Source: Bimastos eiseni (Eukaryota; Annelida; Clitellata; Crassiclitellata; Lumbricidae). From it: a stretch of 64,000 nt of DNA. The notes under the pieces were generated by a model that saw only the letters and a list, made by a program, of their open reading frames with translations, did no database searches and was not told the DNA's origin. The translations under genes were made by a program, and so were the position numbers. How positions within the stretch are numbered: position 1 is the first letter of the stretch; every line of letters begins with the position of its first letter. Shown here piece after piece: positions 12,809-25,200 of this stretch. The DNA is taken from NCBI GenBank assembly GCA_959347315.1, contig OY365806.1, positions 24,473,855-24,537,854 of the forward strand, read 5' to 3'.

Positions 12809-13530
12809 GAGAATATATATATTTAAAAATAAATTATGTGCTATTCCAAGTAATAAAGTCTATAAAATCATGTATATTGCTAGACATACTCTCACTTGCT
12901 TCACTCGCAACTGTCAAGGATATTGACGTGTCTATTTGATCATAAGCCTATTTCTATTTAGAAAAGCTGTTACACGCCTCCATTTGATGTCATCATCTCA
13001 CAAAGAAACCAGATGACACGAGATAATAAATATCGAAGAGCAAAACTTCCCAAATTTTCCTGGTTCCTTAATAATTAAATTTTTATCAATGCCATGTTAA
13101 ATTAAGACCCATGCATATTCCAACACTATGAAAAAATGTCAGAATTAACGCAATACGCAAAAAAATCCTTTGCTCAGTACAAGTCTGTGTGAACTGAATG
13201 AGTTTAGAAAATGCACTGCTAAATATAACTGAGGGAAAGATTACTTATTAGCACTCAACACAGTTACAGTTTAAGGTTCAAGAATAGAAAATGAAATGTG
13301 AGCCTTAAAGACCAAGTTTTTATGGCGGGCAGTTTTGCGACAAACTGCTCTGTACCCCACCCACCTGCTTGTCAATCAAACCTGAACTCATTGAGTGGGG
13401 CTAAAGTCAATAAGTGCCATATTCAAGTCCACCGTCGGTCAATTCCTTTCAATTGAAATGCCTGCATGCCTCTGGGCCGTTCCTGTCTGTCTATCTCTGT
13501 ACATACATCTACTTATAATATGTATATATA

Positions 13531-14912
13531 CACGGTGATTCATTAAAAAACGTACCCCTAGATATTTAATTGTAACTCCGTCAAATATCGGTTTATGTCA
13601 AAAAAATTTTAAGTGAACATAGAGGAATCAGTTCTGAATAGGAAGAAAGTTACAGTTTATGTTCAAATTGACCCCCTCGGGCAGTAACACACGCGCGAAG
13701 ACGCCTACGCCACTGCCTGACTGACTCATCAATGATGCGCTGATCCATTTCATCCCATACCTCCACAATTCGGTGACGCAACTCGTCGACATCATGTATT
13801 CGATTTCTGTAGACTTTTTCCTGCATGACGCTCCATATCTTATAGTCCACTGGATTCAAATCAGGGCTATTAGGTGGCCAGTAATTAGGCGGGATGAAAT
13901 CAGGTGTTTCAGTTTCGAGTAACGCAACGGTCTCCCGAGCTCTGTGCGCAGGAGCGCTATCCTGCTGGAAGATGAAATACTCCGTTATCTCACGAATGTC
14001 AGGCAAGAGACCCTGCATTAGTAGAACATCTCTGTAATATTGTCCATTAATCTTAACACCTGGTTCGATGAAATGGATGTTCGTACGACCGAGTGCAGAT
14101 ACCCCGACAGATACCATAAGGGACTTGCTGAAAGTTGGTCGAGTCCGCAAAAGACGATTTGCTGGAACGTCTCTCTTCCTTGTACCGGCTGAGACATAAA
14201 TACGATCATTCTGACTGTTACTGGGTGCTGCCACAGTAAACAATTTCTCATCAGTAAACCAAATGAAATTCACTAAGCTTGCAGGATACAACCTCAGTAG
14301 CTGACGGGAACGTGTCAATCTTGCTTGCTTGTTGGCTGCTGTGAGTTCTTGAGCGTGTCGTTTCTTTAAACATCGCAAATGTAAATCATTCTTGACAATT
14401 CTCCAAACTGATGTCTGACTGATTCCTATTTCTCGAGCAATTTGTCTCTGTGTGCGATGCGTTTGCGGCATATCTTCCTGGCTGAGCACCAGCGATTCAA
14501 CCTTTTCAGCATTGTCGGTTGTTGCTGCCGTACGCGGGCGGCCGCTGCCTGGTCGACGATGGAAAGACCCAGTTTTGTCGATCTTTGAAAGTAACGCATT
14601 TAATCCACCAAGAGTCCACTCTTTATCAGGAAATTTCTTTAGAAAACGTTTTGCAATGTACTTTTTATTCTTTCGTAAGAATGTAACAAATTGTTTATCC
14701 TCTTCGGTAAACACCATTTTTTCGCGATATTTTCGTGACGTCATTAGTTTCGTCAATCGCGTTACGTCATTTTAGCTTGGTGTGTCAAATGATTTATGTA
14801 GCACTTGAATAGAATATCAAGCATCATTATTCTGAAATTTCATTAAAATTAATGGTCATTTACCTGAGTTATGCTAACCTATGTAAGGTACGTTTTTTAA
14901 TGAATCACCGTG
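13531..14912 (-). mobile_element. Complete Tc1/mariner DD37D transposon with 26-bp perfect TIRs
   Basis: The 26-base ends at 13531-13556 and 14887-14912 are exact reverse complements, beginning CACGGTGATTCATTAAAA. Both flanks are TATATATA runs, so a TA target duplication is present but its exact bases are masked by the run. The 1382-bp element contains one transposase gene and about 100-150 bp of untranslated sequence at each end. Perfect termini and an open catalytic gene indicate recent insertion. Confidence 0.93.
13650..14756 (-). CDS. Tc1/mariner-superfamily transposase, DD37D, uninterrupted, 368 aa
   Basis: Cut-and-paste DNA transposase. Two N-terminal helix-turn-helix regions (about residues 16-60 and 95-125) are joined by a GRPR motif at 73-76, the usual DNA-binding layout. 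The catalytic triad is visible: Asp169 in WFTDEKLF, Asp266 in FQQDSAPAHRA and Asp304 in SPDLNPVDYKIW. The second and third are separated by 37 residues, giving a DD37D signature. The frame is open from the first Met to the stop with no internal stop. A second Met (residue 14, MVFTEEDKQF) is the more likely real start because the 13 residues before it look like leader. It lies wholly inside the TIR-bounded element at 13531-14912. Function may be intact; activity is inference. Confidence 0.92.
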   Translation of the reverse strand: MTKLMTSRKYREKMVFTEEDKQFVTFLRKNKKYIAKRFLKKFPDKEWTLGGLNALLSKIDKTGSFHRRPGSGRPRTAATTDNAEKVESLVLSQEDMPQTHRTQRQIAREIGISQTSVWRIVKNDLHLRCLKKRHAQELTAANKQARLTRSRQLLRLYPASLVNFIWFTDEKLFTVAAPSNSQNDRIYVSAGTRKRDVPANRLLRTRPTFSKSLMVSVGVSALGRTNIHFIEPGVKINGQYYRDVLLMQGLLPDIREITEYFIFQQDSAPAHRARETVALLETETPDFIPPNYWPPNSPDLNPVDYKIWSVMQEKVYRNRIHDVDELRHRIVEVWDEMDQRIIDESVRQWRRRLRACVTARGGQFEHKL

Positions 14913-14997
14913 TATATATAAAGCCATGAGCCAAAGCGCCATAGGACGCATACAGAATATCAGCCCATGGACCATTATAGATCACTCGGCTCGTGGA

Positions 14998-15045
14998 GCA
15001 ATCTTGGCGATTGCCTGTGGTCACTGCTGTTTGCGTTTGTTTCTC
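14998..15045. repeat. Left arm of a dispersed inverted repeat (partner 16497-16552)
   Basis: AATCTTGGCGATTGCCTGTG, then GTCACTGCTGTTTGCGTTTGTTT, is nearly the reverse complement of 16497-16541. GCCATGAGCCAA at 14924-14935 pairs with TTGGCTCATGGC at 16540-16551, but about 60 extra bases sit between the blocks in this arm. It begins 11 bases from the Tc1/mariner element end. Confidence 0.75.
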
Positions 15046-15211
15046 TGTGAGCTGGTCCGCACACACACACGCACACACACGCTGTTTATAATTTATATAT
15101 CTGAGCTGAAGGACTACCTGTAAATTTCTATCTCACAGTTTTGTCTTAGCATTCAATCATTATAGTAAGCGCCTTTTTGCCCTTTGTATTTATTTCATAT
15201 GGTTTTCAGGG

Positions 15212-15320
15212 GCGCGTTGAGAATAGGGCACACAACCCTGAGTTGCAAGACTGAGACATTATGACATAATGTAAATAGATGACTAATTGGAATGCCATTC
15301 ATTGCAATAAATCTATGTAT
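15212..15320. mobile_element. Diverged internal fragment of the TTAA element (copy 3)
   Basis: About 105 bp matching copy 1 at 12217-12315 in the same orientation: GCGTTGA..A.AGGGCACA, then ACTGAGAC, GACATAATGTAAA and AATAAATCTATG / CAATAGATATAT. No terminal repeats. Divergence is clearly higher than between copies 1 and 2. Confidence 0.7.
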
Positions 15321-15596
15321 ATATACAAATATGTGTATGTATATAATGTTTGTCTCATAGAGTCTGTATGAGAAGAGAGTCACCTTCTTTGAAATAGAAT
15401 GTTCCCTCTCTCGTACAGGCCTATGTATCTTGTATTGACAGGTGTCAAAGTTGGTCCATCTGTTTATGTTCTTGCAGAGTGGCAGTATGTAAACAATAAT
15501 GGCACCGCTGCCCCTCCCCCGCCTCTCCCTCTCAGACTAAACCACTCAGATGTTCACTCATTTGATGATCGATATATGCATGCAGCAGAACTCTGT

Positions 15597-15713
15597 AGTT
15601 GATATTACATAGTACCATGCAAAAGTACGATCTAACAATTCGTGTCGATATTATTCGAGTTGATATTACATAGTACCATGCGAAAGTATGATCTAACAAT
15701 TCGTGTCGATCGT
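15597..15713. repeat. Tandem repeat, ~60-bp unit, two copies
   Basis: GTTGATATTACATAGTACCA, then TGC.AAAGTA.GATCTAACAATTCGTGTCGAT, occurs twice in a row with two substitutions. Confidence 0.9.
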
Positions 15714-15879
15714 GATCAGGAAGAAGCGATAAGAGCCTTTTTTATTCATGACGACTGGGATTTTGAGCAAATTGGTAAATACAGAATGCAGTATATGTAT
15801 TTATTCCAAAAATAGCTTTTGTGTAACCTAAGAACGTACTGTTTTTCAGGTCTTATGCATGCCATGATTATTCAGGCCA

Positions 15880-15925
<46 letters not shown>

Positions 15926-16496
15926 CGGCATCAATTTGAATACAATATAGGCATTCAGCGTGGTCATGATAAGAAACATATATCTGTACCGAATAAAACA
16001 GATGAAAATTGAGAGCTCTTGAATGATCAGCTTCTGATGCAATAAGAATGAAGACTCGTATGAAACGTATTTCAAGGTACATTTGCTTTTGATATCTGAT
16101 TGGATATAGGTTGTCACGTGTGTATAACAGTTCAGTTCCCCAGATCAGAGAAACAATATAACAACACTGACCCCAGCCAAACGCCATATTTATATGTATA
16201 TATATATATAATGGTCCAGGGGCTGGTGGGCCTGTTGAGAGTGTGCTGTCTGAATAGCGCTGCATAATTTAGGTCACATGTCAAACCTAGGAAGAATATA
16301 TCAGCCAGCATATAATATGATCAATTATAATACCTGGGAACAATAAGCAGATCTCTCACTCTCCGTGCATATATATATATATATATTTGCATACATATAT
16401 ACGCACACTTATATATACATGCAGCATTTGATAGCATTCATCCAGTATTCTTTTCAGTCTATTTCTCAATTACACTCGCATCGGTCATCATCACGT

Positions 16497-16552
16497 AAAA
16501 ACAAACGCAAAAAACAGTGACCACAGGCAACCGCCAAGATTTGGCTCATGGC
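16497..16552. repeat. Right arm of a dispersed inverted repeat (partner 14924-15045)
   Basis: AAAAACAAACGCAAAAAACA, then GTGACCACAGGCAACCGCCAAGATTTGGCTCATGGC in pieces, is the reverse of the partner arm 1.5 kb upstream with a few substitutions. Family unknown. Confidence 0.75.
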
Positions 16553-18071
16553 TTCATCCCTTGAAGTCGCGATTTACAACACTGCAGCAAACTTCCCGCA
16601 TGGGTTTGGTTGCACTTTTCACACGTTTGACGGGAGACTGTCCACGAGCAGCTTGCAAGATGGCCGTACTGGCTAAAGCTGCGCACGCACACACCAACGC
16701 ACACACACGAATACATGCACGAAGGCATATGAGTGGCATATCAAGTACAGGTGTGTTGATGCATATAATTATAAGGACTATGAAGCACGATCATTGCTTC
16801 AATTCAGGCATTAAGATGCGTGACGAAGCGTTATTGTCCATTGTCGCTGGCGCAGCCGCCTTTTGTTCAGCAACGGTTCATTGGATTGCAGAGTTGTTCC
16901 GCGTCAATTTGACCCAGGTGAAAGTTGTGTAAAAATGCTAATCGTAGTAGGCCTAAATATTATTATTAACGTTTTGATCACGGGCGTTGACGACGCTTGC
17001 TTGTTGATCAATAGACTAGTGAAATCATGACGTGCACCAATAATTAACTGTTTCTCAGTGGGACATCTTCCAGCTGATATACTGCTGCCCATTCACCATC
17101 TAAATAATACGTCTGATTTTCACGTCGGATACTTTGATTTGCTTAACAATCGACAAATAATTCGCTGTCGTAACCTGTGGCGTTGAAATCATGTTGTTCA
17201 GTGGTGAAATCAGTTAAACCCGAACTTTGCTTCTTGCAAAAAGTTGCAATATATTATGCATTGATAAGGTCTCTGTAATAATGAAAGTTATTATTATAAT
17301 TTCGATTTGGCTACAATGTATGAACAATAGATCTACCATTGGTGACCCAGTTACGTGTAGGTCTAGCTACATTGATAAGAGATTTGGCCACGTATCGCTG
17401 GCCTACTGCCTCTGCGAATGCGATAATGCGTAAGGCGCCGCGGTTCGCTTCCCGATGCTGGCTTATTTCAAAGATTTAAATCTCGGGATTTTACGGTTCT
17501 TGTAAGGAGCCTAAAGTTGACGCAGCGTCCATTCAAACGGACGAGTGGTATTGAAGAATTTAAAACTGAGCAAGGTCGAACCCCGAGGCCATATACCACC
17601 GCTATTGAAGCACGCAAAACACTTAGCATACTTAAATATTATTTAAGCCATAATAAAGGACATTTTGAAAGAGAAAAAAATAACAGGAAGCACACGCGTC
17701 GTTGCATGTCATAATGCAAATGAAAGTGGCTGCTACCACTGCCTGCGGCCTCGTGATTATGCAGTTGAAATGTTATTTTGAAGTTTATCCGGAAGGTTAT
17801 TGGTGGTGCTGAACAGGAAATGAATAATCAGCAAAGTATTCAATTACATAGTGTATAATTATCAGGAAACTCATTTCAATACTGTTGGCTGAGAGCACTG
17901 CATTAATGACAGTAAATTCATGTTGATCTATATATGGATACGGTTCGTACAAGTTATAGAGTAGTGAAAAGGTCAAGAAACTGAACCGTTCGCAAGAGGA
18001 AGAGGATGAAGTAAACGATGAGAAGGAGGGAGAAGGAGGAAAAGAGGAACGGGAAGAAGTAGAAATACAAC

Positions 18072-18143
18072 CTCTGGGTCCCCTTGTGGTGCTAGCACCA
18101 CAAGGGGACCCAGAGTGCCTTGTGGTGCTAGCACCACAAGGCA
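18072..18143. repeat. Two adjacent perfect palindromes (44 bp and 28 bp)
   Basis: 18072-18115 is a perfect 44-bp palindrome centred on CTAG. 18116-18143 is a perfect 28-bp palindrome with the same 24-bp core, CCTTGTGGTGCTAGCACCAC then AAGG. They abut with no spacer. The core is thus present twice, and each copy can form a cruciform. They follow a purine-rich stretch (17990-18062). Confidence 0.95.
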
Positions 18144-19654
18144 TCCATCGTTATGAAATGCTAGCGAGGCTATTTGTCTTTGTCTCGATACACACGATGA
18201 CAGTATATATATATATATAATATATAATATATAAATGGTGTCCAGTTCTCTACTTCGCCACCTGAGCTTCCCACTGAAGATCTTTCCACAGTCATTGTAC
18301 TCATTTATAGCTAATTTGGCAACGGGGCGCAGGTGTGTATCCAGTGCCACGAGAAACAAATATAATTCCTTCCTGACATTCCCTATGCCATAAATATATA
18401 TGCTCTTGCCATGATAGCCATTGTTGTCATGCTACAGATATCCTTAGGTCATTGCGGACATAGTCACACTAGACATCTCCATGTCACTTATTGATCAACA
18501 TGTTCGTCTATAATATTATCGTCAAGTAGGCCTAAATTCATGCCGCCAGTCCTACTTTAGGCAATCAATCACAATCTCATTATAGAGCATATCGACAAAT
18601 TATTAGGCCATGAAGCCTGCCCTAAAAACGACAGATAGTACTATTTAATTGAAAAGCATCATCGAAACCTACGCACGTATAGACCGAATACGAAATGTTT
18701 CCCAAACGAGGATGTTAATGTTGCTTATTCATTTATTGATAGACAAATTCAAATAACTAAGCTCTTAAGCACATTAGATTTTACTGCGTCATTTTGACGA
18801 ATATTAACTTCATAATCAGCTATAATTATGCATAATATTTCGCTCAGTTACTTTGAACATGTTGGATTTTTCTAGTAATAGGGGTGCATACCGGACTCAT
18901 TTGTCAAGGTTTTCATACCTTTAAGGGGCATTGTGTTTGCATGCAGCCTTGGCCATTTGATGATGTGATTATATCAGAAAATCCTTCAGATTTTCAGACA
19001 CGCGGACAGTATGTACGTCCTCTGTAGCCGAGTGTTATCGTCTCGGTGGAGGTAGGCTGATGCGGCCATTGGAGTGAAATCGATCGATTTCACAGATGGA
19101 ATTCAATCTACCGACCGACACACGGCGAATGCCTTTCCTAATCTTCCATCATTGAGTGACTACTCGTCGACAGCTTCACCGTGTCTGCGAACGCTGTCGA
19201 CAGTCGTCACTGTACTCAATCGACACAAGTTGACCAAACATCCGATCATCCATGCCTTCTGTCAGTTACTTGCTTTCGTGTGTGATCCGAAGCCTTGGAT
19301 CACACTCGCTCAGATTGATCAAACCTGCGAAAGTTGACCCTCGAACTTGTTTTGGTGCATTCTGTTCTGTATTATAGTGGGCTCACTAATCAGTTATAAA
19401 CTCCGAAATTGTCAGGGTAGTCATCTTTCGTGCAAAAGCTGAATGTCGCACGGAATCGAAAGCCTTTCAAAGATCCAGTGATATATGATGGTTACATGCT
19501 CGTTACTCGGCAGCAGCTGAGTGGCCTGATGCTTAGGAAAAACGATGGCTGCAGTTACTGTAGCTGATCCGCGGTGGGACGTAATATTTAAGATCTGAGT
19601 GTTTATCGATGAATGTATTCCCGAACTATGTCCCCCCCCCTTTCGACCATGAGG

Positions 19655-19795
19655 GGAGTGAGAGACAGACAGACAGACAACATAGACAGAGACAGAGACA
19701 GACAGAGAGAGAGACAGACAGATACAGAGAGAGAGAGGGAGATAGAGAGACAGAGAGACAGAGACAGACAGGGAGACAGAGATACAGAGAGAACA
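19655..19795. repeat. (GACA)/(GAGA) microsatellite
   Basis: GACAGACAGACA passes into GAGAGAGACAGA-type sequence. The Arg/Glu/Asp-rich and Ser/Leu-rich reading frames over it are repeat artefacts. Confidence 0.92.
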
Positions 19796-20394
19796 GGTGT
19801 GGCGAGGATATCTGTCAGCTGTCAGCGGGGCCATCCAGGGTACATGTAGGCCCCTTGGCGACTACACACATGACCGTCCATTTGCTTTTTAACGGAACGG
19901 TGGCGCACCTGACGGAATTATTGACAGGATAATTCTTAGGATACCGTCATTCTTGTCCATCATCAAGGTACACCAATAAGCACCACTGTTGGTCAAAGGA
20001 CTGAAGACAGTTCGCTTTAGCTGTACACTTACAGTAAATCACCTCGAATGGTGTCACTCCGACCAACAACACCAGTCTAACGCTAAGCCCTCTTGTCGGT
20101 GGTCTTTGTATCCTCTCTCCACATGTCTTTCCCGTTTGGACAATTAAGAGATATTGGCCAGAACACTTCTCGTATTTGATCTCACCTTCCCTACCTAGCA
20201 CCCATGCTCTGACCCGCCATACTTGAGACATAATGGCAACGGGCTAACAATGTACATGTGACAATATCTATACACATGAATAACTATTATAACGTGATGT
20301 GATCGTAATTGTAATCTCGAGATTTCATTAGCGCTGAAAAACTACGGAATCACCGGGAACCAGTAAATTTACAGACGCTGAGTAAAAAGAAAGC

Positions 20395-20625
20395 GACAGG
20401 CAAGTAGAGTTCAATTCTGTTCCAGGTCATGAATATAAGGGTTGGGGTACACGGAAGAGAAGGAATGAGGATGGGGTTTGTGAAAGAGCAGTGCTTTCAG
20501 CTTTGAGTGGAAAACCGACGAAAAGTAGGCAAAAGGCGAGGTCTTAATGAGGAGTGATCGGAAAATTTTCGTCATCTGGGATGAGTGTAGTACACTGCGG
20601 CGGAACAGCTACGGCTATAGAGCGA
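20395..20625 (-). mobile_element. LINE C-terminal relic
   Basis: The minus strand gives SPFAYFSSVFHSKLKALLFH followed by KPHPHSFSS, matching the FKS.LKT.LF terminal block of CR1/L2-type reverse transcriptases. Only about 70 codons are recognisable. Confidence 0.4.
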
Positions 20626-21632
20626 ACAAGAATAATTGTAAAGCCGTCTTACTGAATATATTGGTCACACATTGTTCAGCAGCGTGAACGATTTGTCGGG
20701 CCACCTAGGAACAGCGGGCGACCTACTATTGGCCTGACCATACCCCAATTGATGACCATATTTATTCTTGCTGTTGACTTTTAGGTTTAGACTACACATG
20801 GCTGCCCGTAGGCGTTCAGTCAAAGTTAAAGTTATAATCCTGTTGCCGTATGCGACTCTCATTGGTGGTACGACAGACATCATAGACTTCTTCAAGCCTG
20901 CTGAAGGCTAGGGCTGGTTATCCGGTTGTAGGCTACAAGGCGTTTTATTATTAGTGCGCCCGAATCATCGAGAAACATTGTTGACTCAGATTTTCTGGAA
21001 TTAGTAGGCCCTTCAGTAGATATGCGGCAAATTACTCCTTTATGCTTTTAATCCGCGTGAATGGTAACATGGCGCAACAGTTGTAGTTTAGTGAAGACAA
21101 AAGGTGACGCAGAGATAATTTCCTTTTGCTATCGCGGGCTAGTAGGCTACTATAATCATACGCGGATGTACGCGTAGGTCACAGGTCTGGACGTAGAGAA
21201 ACTTTACAGTTTTATAAGTCATATAATAACACCGTAATGACTCGCGTACAGTAGTAATATTCTGTTTTGGCTTATGCAGCTCGGCTAATTAATTGTAGGC
21301 CAATTATCTTTATATATATACAATACATATATATATATGTGTGTCTGATGTATGTGCATAATATATATATCTATATAAAATATACAAAAATTACATATAT
21401 ATATTTTTGCCACAGAATAATGAATACTTTGCACTCTTATCAACTGATTATTTTAACGATATATGTGCATATATATATATTATATATTATATATATATAT
21501 TTCTTATCAATGTTTTATTCACAGGAAAGCTGACATCTGCCGTGTTTCGCGTGTGAGTGTCGAGTGGTAGATTTAATCGAAGGATAGAAGGACATAGGAA
21601 ATTCATCTTCATGCGGCCGCTTTTCATCCGAA

Positions 21633-22248
21633 ATGTTGCTGACGAAACGATATCGCAACATCATAGCGCTGATGGTTCTGCAGGCGCTGCTCTTTGTCTT
21701 GTATAACGCTCGATTACACTTCCACAACTATAATCGAACGACTGATAATGCGTTGTCAAACGAACAGCTGGACAATAGGACTACTAGGGTCACTGCATCG
21801 GAGACCAACGGTCGAACGTTGCATGTCGCGATCGACGATGCTCACGCGTCTGTCCGTAGTGACATGACTGATGCAATGAGGTCCGCTGAAAGCGTGACTG
21901 GCAGTCGGCGGTTAGTCACCGACAGCACATCGACAAACGACGAGCAATACTTGAGGGACAATACGGGGTCGTCGTCCACCAACAACGTAACGGGGATCGT
22001 CTTGGGCAGTACAACTCGCAGCCCAAGTCGTTCGGAAAAGAGGAATCTACTCAAATTGAATATGAGTAACTTGAACACCGTCGTCGTTGGAGACATTCTG
22101 TCGTTTCCACCTCCGAATGACATGAGCTCAGCCTGCGTTGAATCCTTCCTGAAAACATACTCCAAGCACTGCGACGCTGCGATCATTCCAGTTCCACTGC
22201 AGACGGAAAACACCAGCGTCCTATGTCCGTGCATTCCAAATACGATCA
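21633..22248 (+). CDS. Glycosyltransferase exon 1: cytoplasmic tail, signal anchor, stem
   Basis: Starts at an ATG 109 bases after a pyrimidine-rich acceptor (AG at 21523-21524). It encodes a short basic tail, a hydrophobic anchor near residues 10-24 and a long, low-complexity, poorly conserved stem rich in Ser, Thr, Asn and charged residues. It ends in the CPCIP motif, whose first Cys is the conserved stem-proximal disulfide Cys. The donor is GTAAGT at 22249, phase 1. Stem sequence is normally variable in this family, so only the two ends are informative. Confidence 0.88.
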
Positions 22249-25200
22249 GTAAGTAGTTTACAGGGTTGTAAGCCTTCATTTGTAAGCTGTATAGCTTCTA
22301 TTGCGCCTCTGTCTAACGAACAAGGCAGCAACTGATGGTGTACCAAAGCTAAGTCATTGACAGATCAGTATCCAGTGTCCGCTAAGACAGTCTTAGTCTG
22401 TAGGCCTACTCGTCATTGCTCGTGAATAAGCTGGTGCCCTGCGTCTGGCGTTTAAAATACGCCTTGTAAATTTTAAGATTACGATCATGATAATGTGGAT
22501 GAGCAATTTGACTTTAGGTTAAGTCTCAAGGTGAGAAGGAAATAGCATAAGCAGAGAATTACAAACTCTTTGTGAGTCGACCACAAAATGAAAACTCGTT
22601 CATTTAATGATGTTTGAGTTTTAGAGATGACCAAAGAAAGAACAGCAGATGACGACATTGATTATCAGACTTAGAAATAGGAACTACAGCCTGCTTTTAG
22701 GTATTATGGATGGCCAGAGCTCAGTAGTTTATAAACTGTCAGCCCCTGGTTGTTAAATCATAGTAAGAATTGTTCCTAACACTTTTGGTATATATATATA
22801 TATATATGTATATGTATACGCCTACATTGTTTTTGTTTCGGCCCATTGGCCATTTTCCCAAAACATCAGTAGGCCTATCGCTTACCGAAAATTTCACGTT
22901 GATTTATGATTCTCGTAGGTCTTATATCTGATTTACGAGATTGATTATTTATTATTGATATGTCTTAAATCCCATACATTTTATTTGCAAAGACGCAGGA
23001 GAGAACTGTTCTGATCGGGTGTATGTCAGATTTGAGACAACCGACGACATTCATGGTCAACTCTAGCATACGACCATACGGAGTCTTAGTCTAGGTCCAA
23101 CTGTGTTTCTGTCACGGTTGATTGGGTTTTTTGTTCTACTGTTGCGTAGTTGGACCTAGCAAAGTGTCTATCGATGTGACGACTTTCACGCAGACAGAAG
23201 CCGATCATCCGGAGCTTTTGCCCGGAGGTCATTGGGCGCCGACATCTTGTATCGCTCGGCAGAGGATAGCCATTATTGTTCCGTTTCGTGACAGAGAATC
23301 TCATCTCAAAATCTTTCTAAGAATTTTGCATCCATTTCTACAGAGGCAACTGATCGATTATACTATATTTGTCGTCGAACAGGTATTTGCCAAAGAAAAG
23401 AAATAATTTTGACTCTATGCACAAATATGACCTAATTAATGCTGATTCACGTCACTTTTACGATACGCCCAGCTGTGATTGTAATCGTAATCTCTGAACT
23501 TCTAAAGCGCCACTCGAAAGCCAAGCACAGGGCACTAGCGAATTCAAGTGATCACTTGAAGTGTATTGTGCATTTGTTTCCTGTCATAAGTAAATGTATG
23601 CTAACTGTGTCCTATGAAGACGTTTTGGCCATTGCAGTAGTCGACTTAAATTCCTGTTATTGATTGTAAGGAAGATGCTCAATACTATAGTGTGAGATGC
23701 GTATGGCCGGCTAATATAAGATTCATTCATTCATTCATTTCGATAATTTACATAGCGCCTCTTCAAGGGAAACTACTCAGAGGTGCTCACAGCCCAGCCA
23801 CGGCAAAAAAGAAATGACTTTAGCAGCGTACAAAAGGTAGGTAAATCATTGTAAGGGGGAAGACGGAGGGCAACCGGAAGCCCATTCCAGGTGGACGGAC
23901 CAACCACTGAGAAAGCTCGACGCAGAATTAGCGACGAGCGGGCCCTTGACACCAAAAGCTCGCCTTTAGCAGAAGAGCGCAGAGCTCTACGTGAAAGGAG
24001 TTCAGACACCGGACGACACAGTTCAGTCAAGTAGGATGGCGCACAACCAGAGAGACACCGCCAAGCTAGTGTCACAATGCGGAAAATAATGCGTTGTTGA
24101 AACGGTAGCCAGTGAAGGACATCGCGCATATAAGCTGAAACCGGTGAAAATTTAGGTATATGTCCAATAAGCCTGGCCGCAGAGCGAAGAACACGATCTA
24201 AACGCACTACTACGGCACAGGAAAGACCAGCCAGAACAGCGCTGCAGTGATCAATTCTGCTGGTTACAAAGGCATAAACGAGGGCTACTGAAGCCTCAAA
24301 GGTAAGAGAGCGAATAACTGCACAAAGATGATCTGCGTCATGCGGTGGTAGGTCTTGTTTCACCAATAGGGTTCAACCTCGGTTTCCTTAGTAACGGGCT
24401 GTGATGAAATGCTTAAAGCGAGCGACACAAGGCAGATATGCAACAGTTTGCATATCTTTTTGCATTACGTTTGTTCATTATGTCAGACAAGAATGGAGCT
24501 CATGGAGTTCAATTTGTCAGCAATGCATAGACCTACGAGGAGTGATCACTGTCACGTGTCTTTTGCTATTATGTGCCACTGTATAACTATGTGAGCCCTG
24601 GAGTAAACCGTGTACTCGAACGAAACGATCATTCGAAACTAATGAACTACTATGCGAATCTTATGATTCCCATCCAATATTGAGGCAAGTCTGAACGACA
24701 TGATTACTTCTTCGGGGTCAACTCCGTCACTCTTCGCACTCTGACAGTGCCAGTCCCAAGCCTGGATAAAAAGGGAATGATCTGTGCTAGCACAGTGTCG
24801 TCATAAAACTGAAACTACTAGGCCTTCTACTAGGCCTACTACTCCTTCGTGTCTTTCTAGTCCAGACTAACAAACATTGAAATTTGAAAGAGGCGAAAGA
24901 GTTATGCGAAGTGAGGTCGTTAGTAAACATTAGCCACGGATTAAATTTGTTTTTAAACGCTGAAATAATTCTGAAGTTCGTAATTAAAATTACAACGCAA
25001 GCTCAACCGGTTCAAACTCTGATCCGTTCTACATGTATAAGGAAGTTGGTTGGGGTTTTACCAACAACGTCGGTATTATTGTGCAACCGATACTAGGGGC
25101 CGTCCATATGTTACGTACGCAGCGAGGGGAGGGGACTCTAATTTCGGCCATTTTGCGTACTGGTGCGTATGGTGGAGGAGGTGTCCCGAAAATATGTACG

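Larger units (their letters stand above)
16553..20394. other. Apparently intergenic; no gene seen
   Basis: Beyond the palindrome pair and the GACA microsatellite, there are only short frames without recognisable domains. TA runs occur at 18205-18235. Confidence 0.5.

Noticed and set aside
17384..17460. tRNA-like stretch with GCGGTTCGCTTCCC
   Set aside because: A B-box-like word is present but the A box and stems are unconvincing.
19421..19932. Arg/Glu/Asp-rich and Ser/Leu-rich frames of more than 100 codons
   Set aside because: Produced by the GACA/GAGA microsatellite; both strands are equally open.
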